A DNA stretch of 14,650 bases from Bacteroides sp. CAG:709. Its GTDB lineage: Bacteria; Bacteroidota; Bacteroidia; Bacteroidales; UBA932. Numbering within the stretch: position 1 is the first letter of the stretch; every line of letters starts with the position of its first letter. The DNA is taken from the NCBI GenBank assembly GCA_000434935.1, contig FR882192.1, forward strand, positions 1 to 14,650. The letters are read 5' to 3'. The notes beneath the pieces were generated by a model that did not search any database, was not told the DNA's origin, and saw only the letters and a list, made by a program, of their open reading frames with translations. This document shows, piece after piece, positions 13,836 through 14,650 of this stretch. A program made the position numbers and the translations under genes.

Positions 13836-14650
13836 ATGAAAGGAAAATTCTTCAGACAATTGTTTATGGCGGCAGCGGTTCCGGCGGCACTGCTTTCCAC
13901 CTCATGCGTCCGGGAGCATCTGCCGGAAGGCTCGGGCGTCACCGCAGGGATTGAAATCCTCGTTGACGAGGACTTCCGCGATACCCGTTCCGCAGTAGGA
14001 CCCGAATCCTCGCTTGACGGATACGAGAACGCGGCCAAGGACATGACCGTCTTTCAGTTCGGAAAGAGTTCAGGCGGAGGATACGTGCTGGAGAGGACGT
14101 ATCATTTCAACCTGACGGGAGGCGCCGCGCCTAAGGTGATCGGCGTATCCGGAAGGGGCTACAGGTTCTACGCCGTTCTCAACTGCGGAGACCTTTCGTC
14201 ATGCCTCTCCAGGGGTGACGGGGAAAGTAAGCTCACGGGGCTTGCCCTGTCCTGCCCGCCGTCGGAGTTCTCCCTTGCGAAGGGAATGCCCATGGTATGC
14301 GGTCCGGTGAATGCTGCACTCGGGACGACTCTCGCACTACGTTTTACCAGACTTCCCGCCCGTTACGACTTCAGGGTGGCCAAGAACTTCTCGCACGGTA
14401 CGTTCCGAATAAAGAGTCTGCGACTGAGACAATCTCCGACAGAGACGTCACCATTTGCTTCAAAAAGAGCATTCTCCGTCTCTGAAGCCTCAAAAATGGC
14501 GGACGGCGACCGCGCGACAGATTCGGACATCACCGCGCTTGAAGGTGGATCTTCCGTGCGCTTCTACACGCTCGAGAACGCCTGCGGAAAAGCCATTAGC
14601 AATCCCACGGCGGATCCGAAGCTGAAGGTGCCGCAGAGCGGCACGTCAGT
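13836..14650 (+). CDS. DUF4906-like fimbrial accessory/tip lipoprotein (partial, 3' end outside window)
   Basis: ATG 13836 opens a frame with no stop up to the window end, so only the first 271 codons are visible. The signal MKGKFFRQLF...LLSTSC has a lipobox with Cys24. The mature part follows the pattern of Bacteroidales DUF4906-type fimbrial proteins: GIEILVDEDFRDTRS, ENAAKDMTVFQF, YRFYAVLNCGDLS, MPMVCG, ALRFTRLPARYDFRV, FRIKSLRLRQS, then SVRFYTLENACGK, close to the family's 'FYxLENxQG' segment. These proteins are usually large, so much may lie outside the window. An Arg in DTRSAV (near residue 50) could be a maturation site as in the fimbrillin. The position after the FimB-like gene recalls fimC-fimE accessory genes of P. 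gingivalis. Function as minor or tip subunit is inferred. Confidence 0.65.
   Translation, partial: MKGKFFRQLFMAAAVPAALLSTSCVREHLPEGSGVTAGIEILVDEDFRDTRSAVGPESSLDGYENAAKDMTVFQFGKSSGGGYVLERTYHFNLTGGAAPKVIGVSGRGYRFYAVLNCGDLSSCLSRGDGESKLTGLALSCPPSEFSLAKGMPMVCGPVNAALGTTLALRFTRLPARYDFRVAKNFSHGTFRIKSLRLRQSPTETSPFASKRAFSVSEASKMADGDRATDSDITALEGGSSVRFYTLENACGKAISNPTADPKLKVPQSGTS

Larger units (their letters stand above)
7137..14650 (+). other. Type V (FimA/Mfa1-like) pilus operon, right end outside the window
   Basis: Eight co-directional genes. Junctions: ATGA overlap at 7739-7742, ATGA overlap at 8992-8995, 13-bp overlap at 9549-9561, 7-bp overlap at 11522-11528, and a 1-bp TAATG overlap at 11836. 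A 125-base structured gap (12904-13028) and an 18-base gap (13818-13835) follow. This spacing supports one polycistronic message with translational coupling up to the fimbrillin gene. Confidence 0.8.

Noticed and set aside
1..14650. CRISPR array, tRNA, rRNA, insertion sequence or integrase
   Set aside because: I looked for regularly spaced repeats, tRNA-like cloverleafs with CCA-adjacent stems, and transposase or recombinase motifs and found none I could support.

Overview
The window looks like a piece of a gut-type Bacteroidales (Bacteroidota) chromosome. The evidence is a run of families typical of that order: DUF3575, DUF3868-like OmpA, fimbrillin, FimB/Mfa2-like, DUF4906, and TraO/TraQ-like proteins. 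Perfect matches to the Bacteroidota -7 promoter box TAnnTTTG lie upstream of two transcription units. Genus cannot be fixed from sequence alone; the fairly GC-rich right half would suit Alistipes/Rikenellaceae, Muribaculaceae or a relative.

Left region (1-6851) is accessory DNA that reads like a defence island. It starts with the last codons of an upstream gene carrying an in-frame TGA (1-177). Next comes a large GIY-YIG / SF2 helicase / degenerate methyltransferase fusion (179-3490). Five bases later is a CoiA-like PD-(D/E)XK nuclease with a topoisomerase-type zinc ribbon (3496-4623). Two genes follow on the opposite strand. One is a multi-domain protein (zinc ribbon, YbjQ/UPF0145-like segment, winged helix) cut short by an in-frame TAG and containing a 10-bp coding tandem repeat (4774-5637, remnant down to 4657). 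The other is an unusual fusion of a nucleoside 2-deoxyribosyltransferase-like domain with a uracil-DNA-glycosylase-like domain (5727-6851). Base composition differs from gene to gene here, and the CoiA-like gene is visibly the most AT-rich.

Right region (7137-14650, continuing past the edge) is one rightward operon for a type V (FimA/Mfa1-like) pilus, visibly richer in G+C. The order is: TraO-like beta-barrel, TraQ-like Ig lipoprotein, DUF3575 barrel, DUF3868/OmpA-like lipoprotein with a repeat-type tail, two-TM membrane protein, fimbrillin lipoprotein, FimB/Mfa2-like lipoprotein, and DUF4906-like lipoprotein (cut by the window end). The first six genes all overlap at their stop/start junctions. 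The only large internal gap follows the major fimbrillin gene and holds a stack of GC-rich hairpins that could set the ratio of major to minor subunits.

Proposed working model (inference): the barrels and the OmpA-like lipoprotein form the outer-membrane and periplasmic support. The lipoprotein subunits travel to the surface, and the fimbrillin is matured at an Arg-Ala site and polymerised. FimB/Mfa2-like and DUF4906-like proteins act as anchor and accessory/tip subunits. The first two genes look borrowed from Bacteroides conjugative-transposon transfer machinery.

Most interesting for follow-up: the NDT-UDG fusion with its YbjQ-like neighbour, the GIY-YIG-helicase/CoiA-like pair, the broken or phase-variable winged-helix gene, and the structured RNA between the fimbrillin and FimB-like genes.
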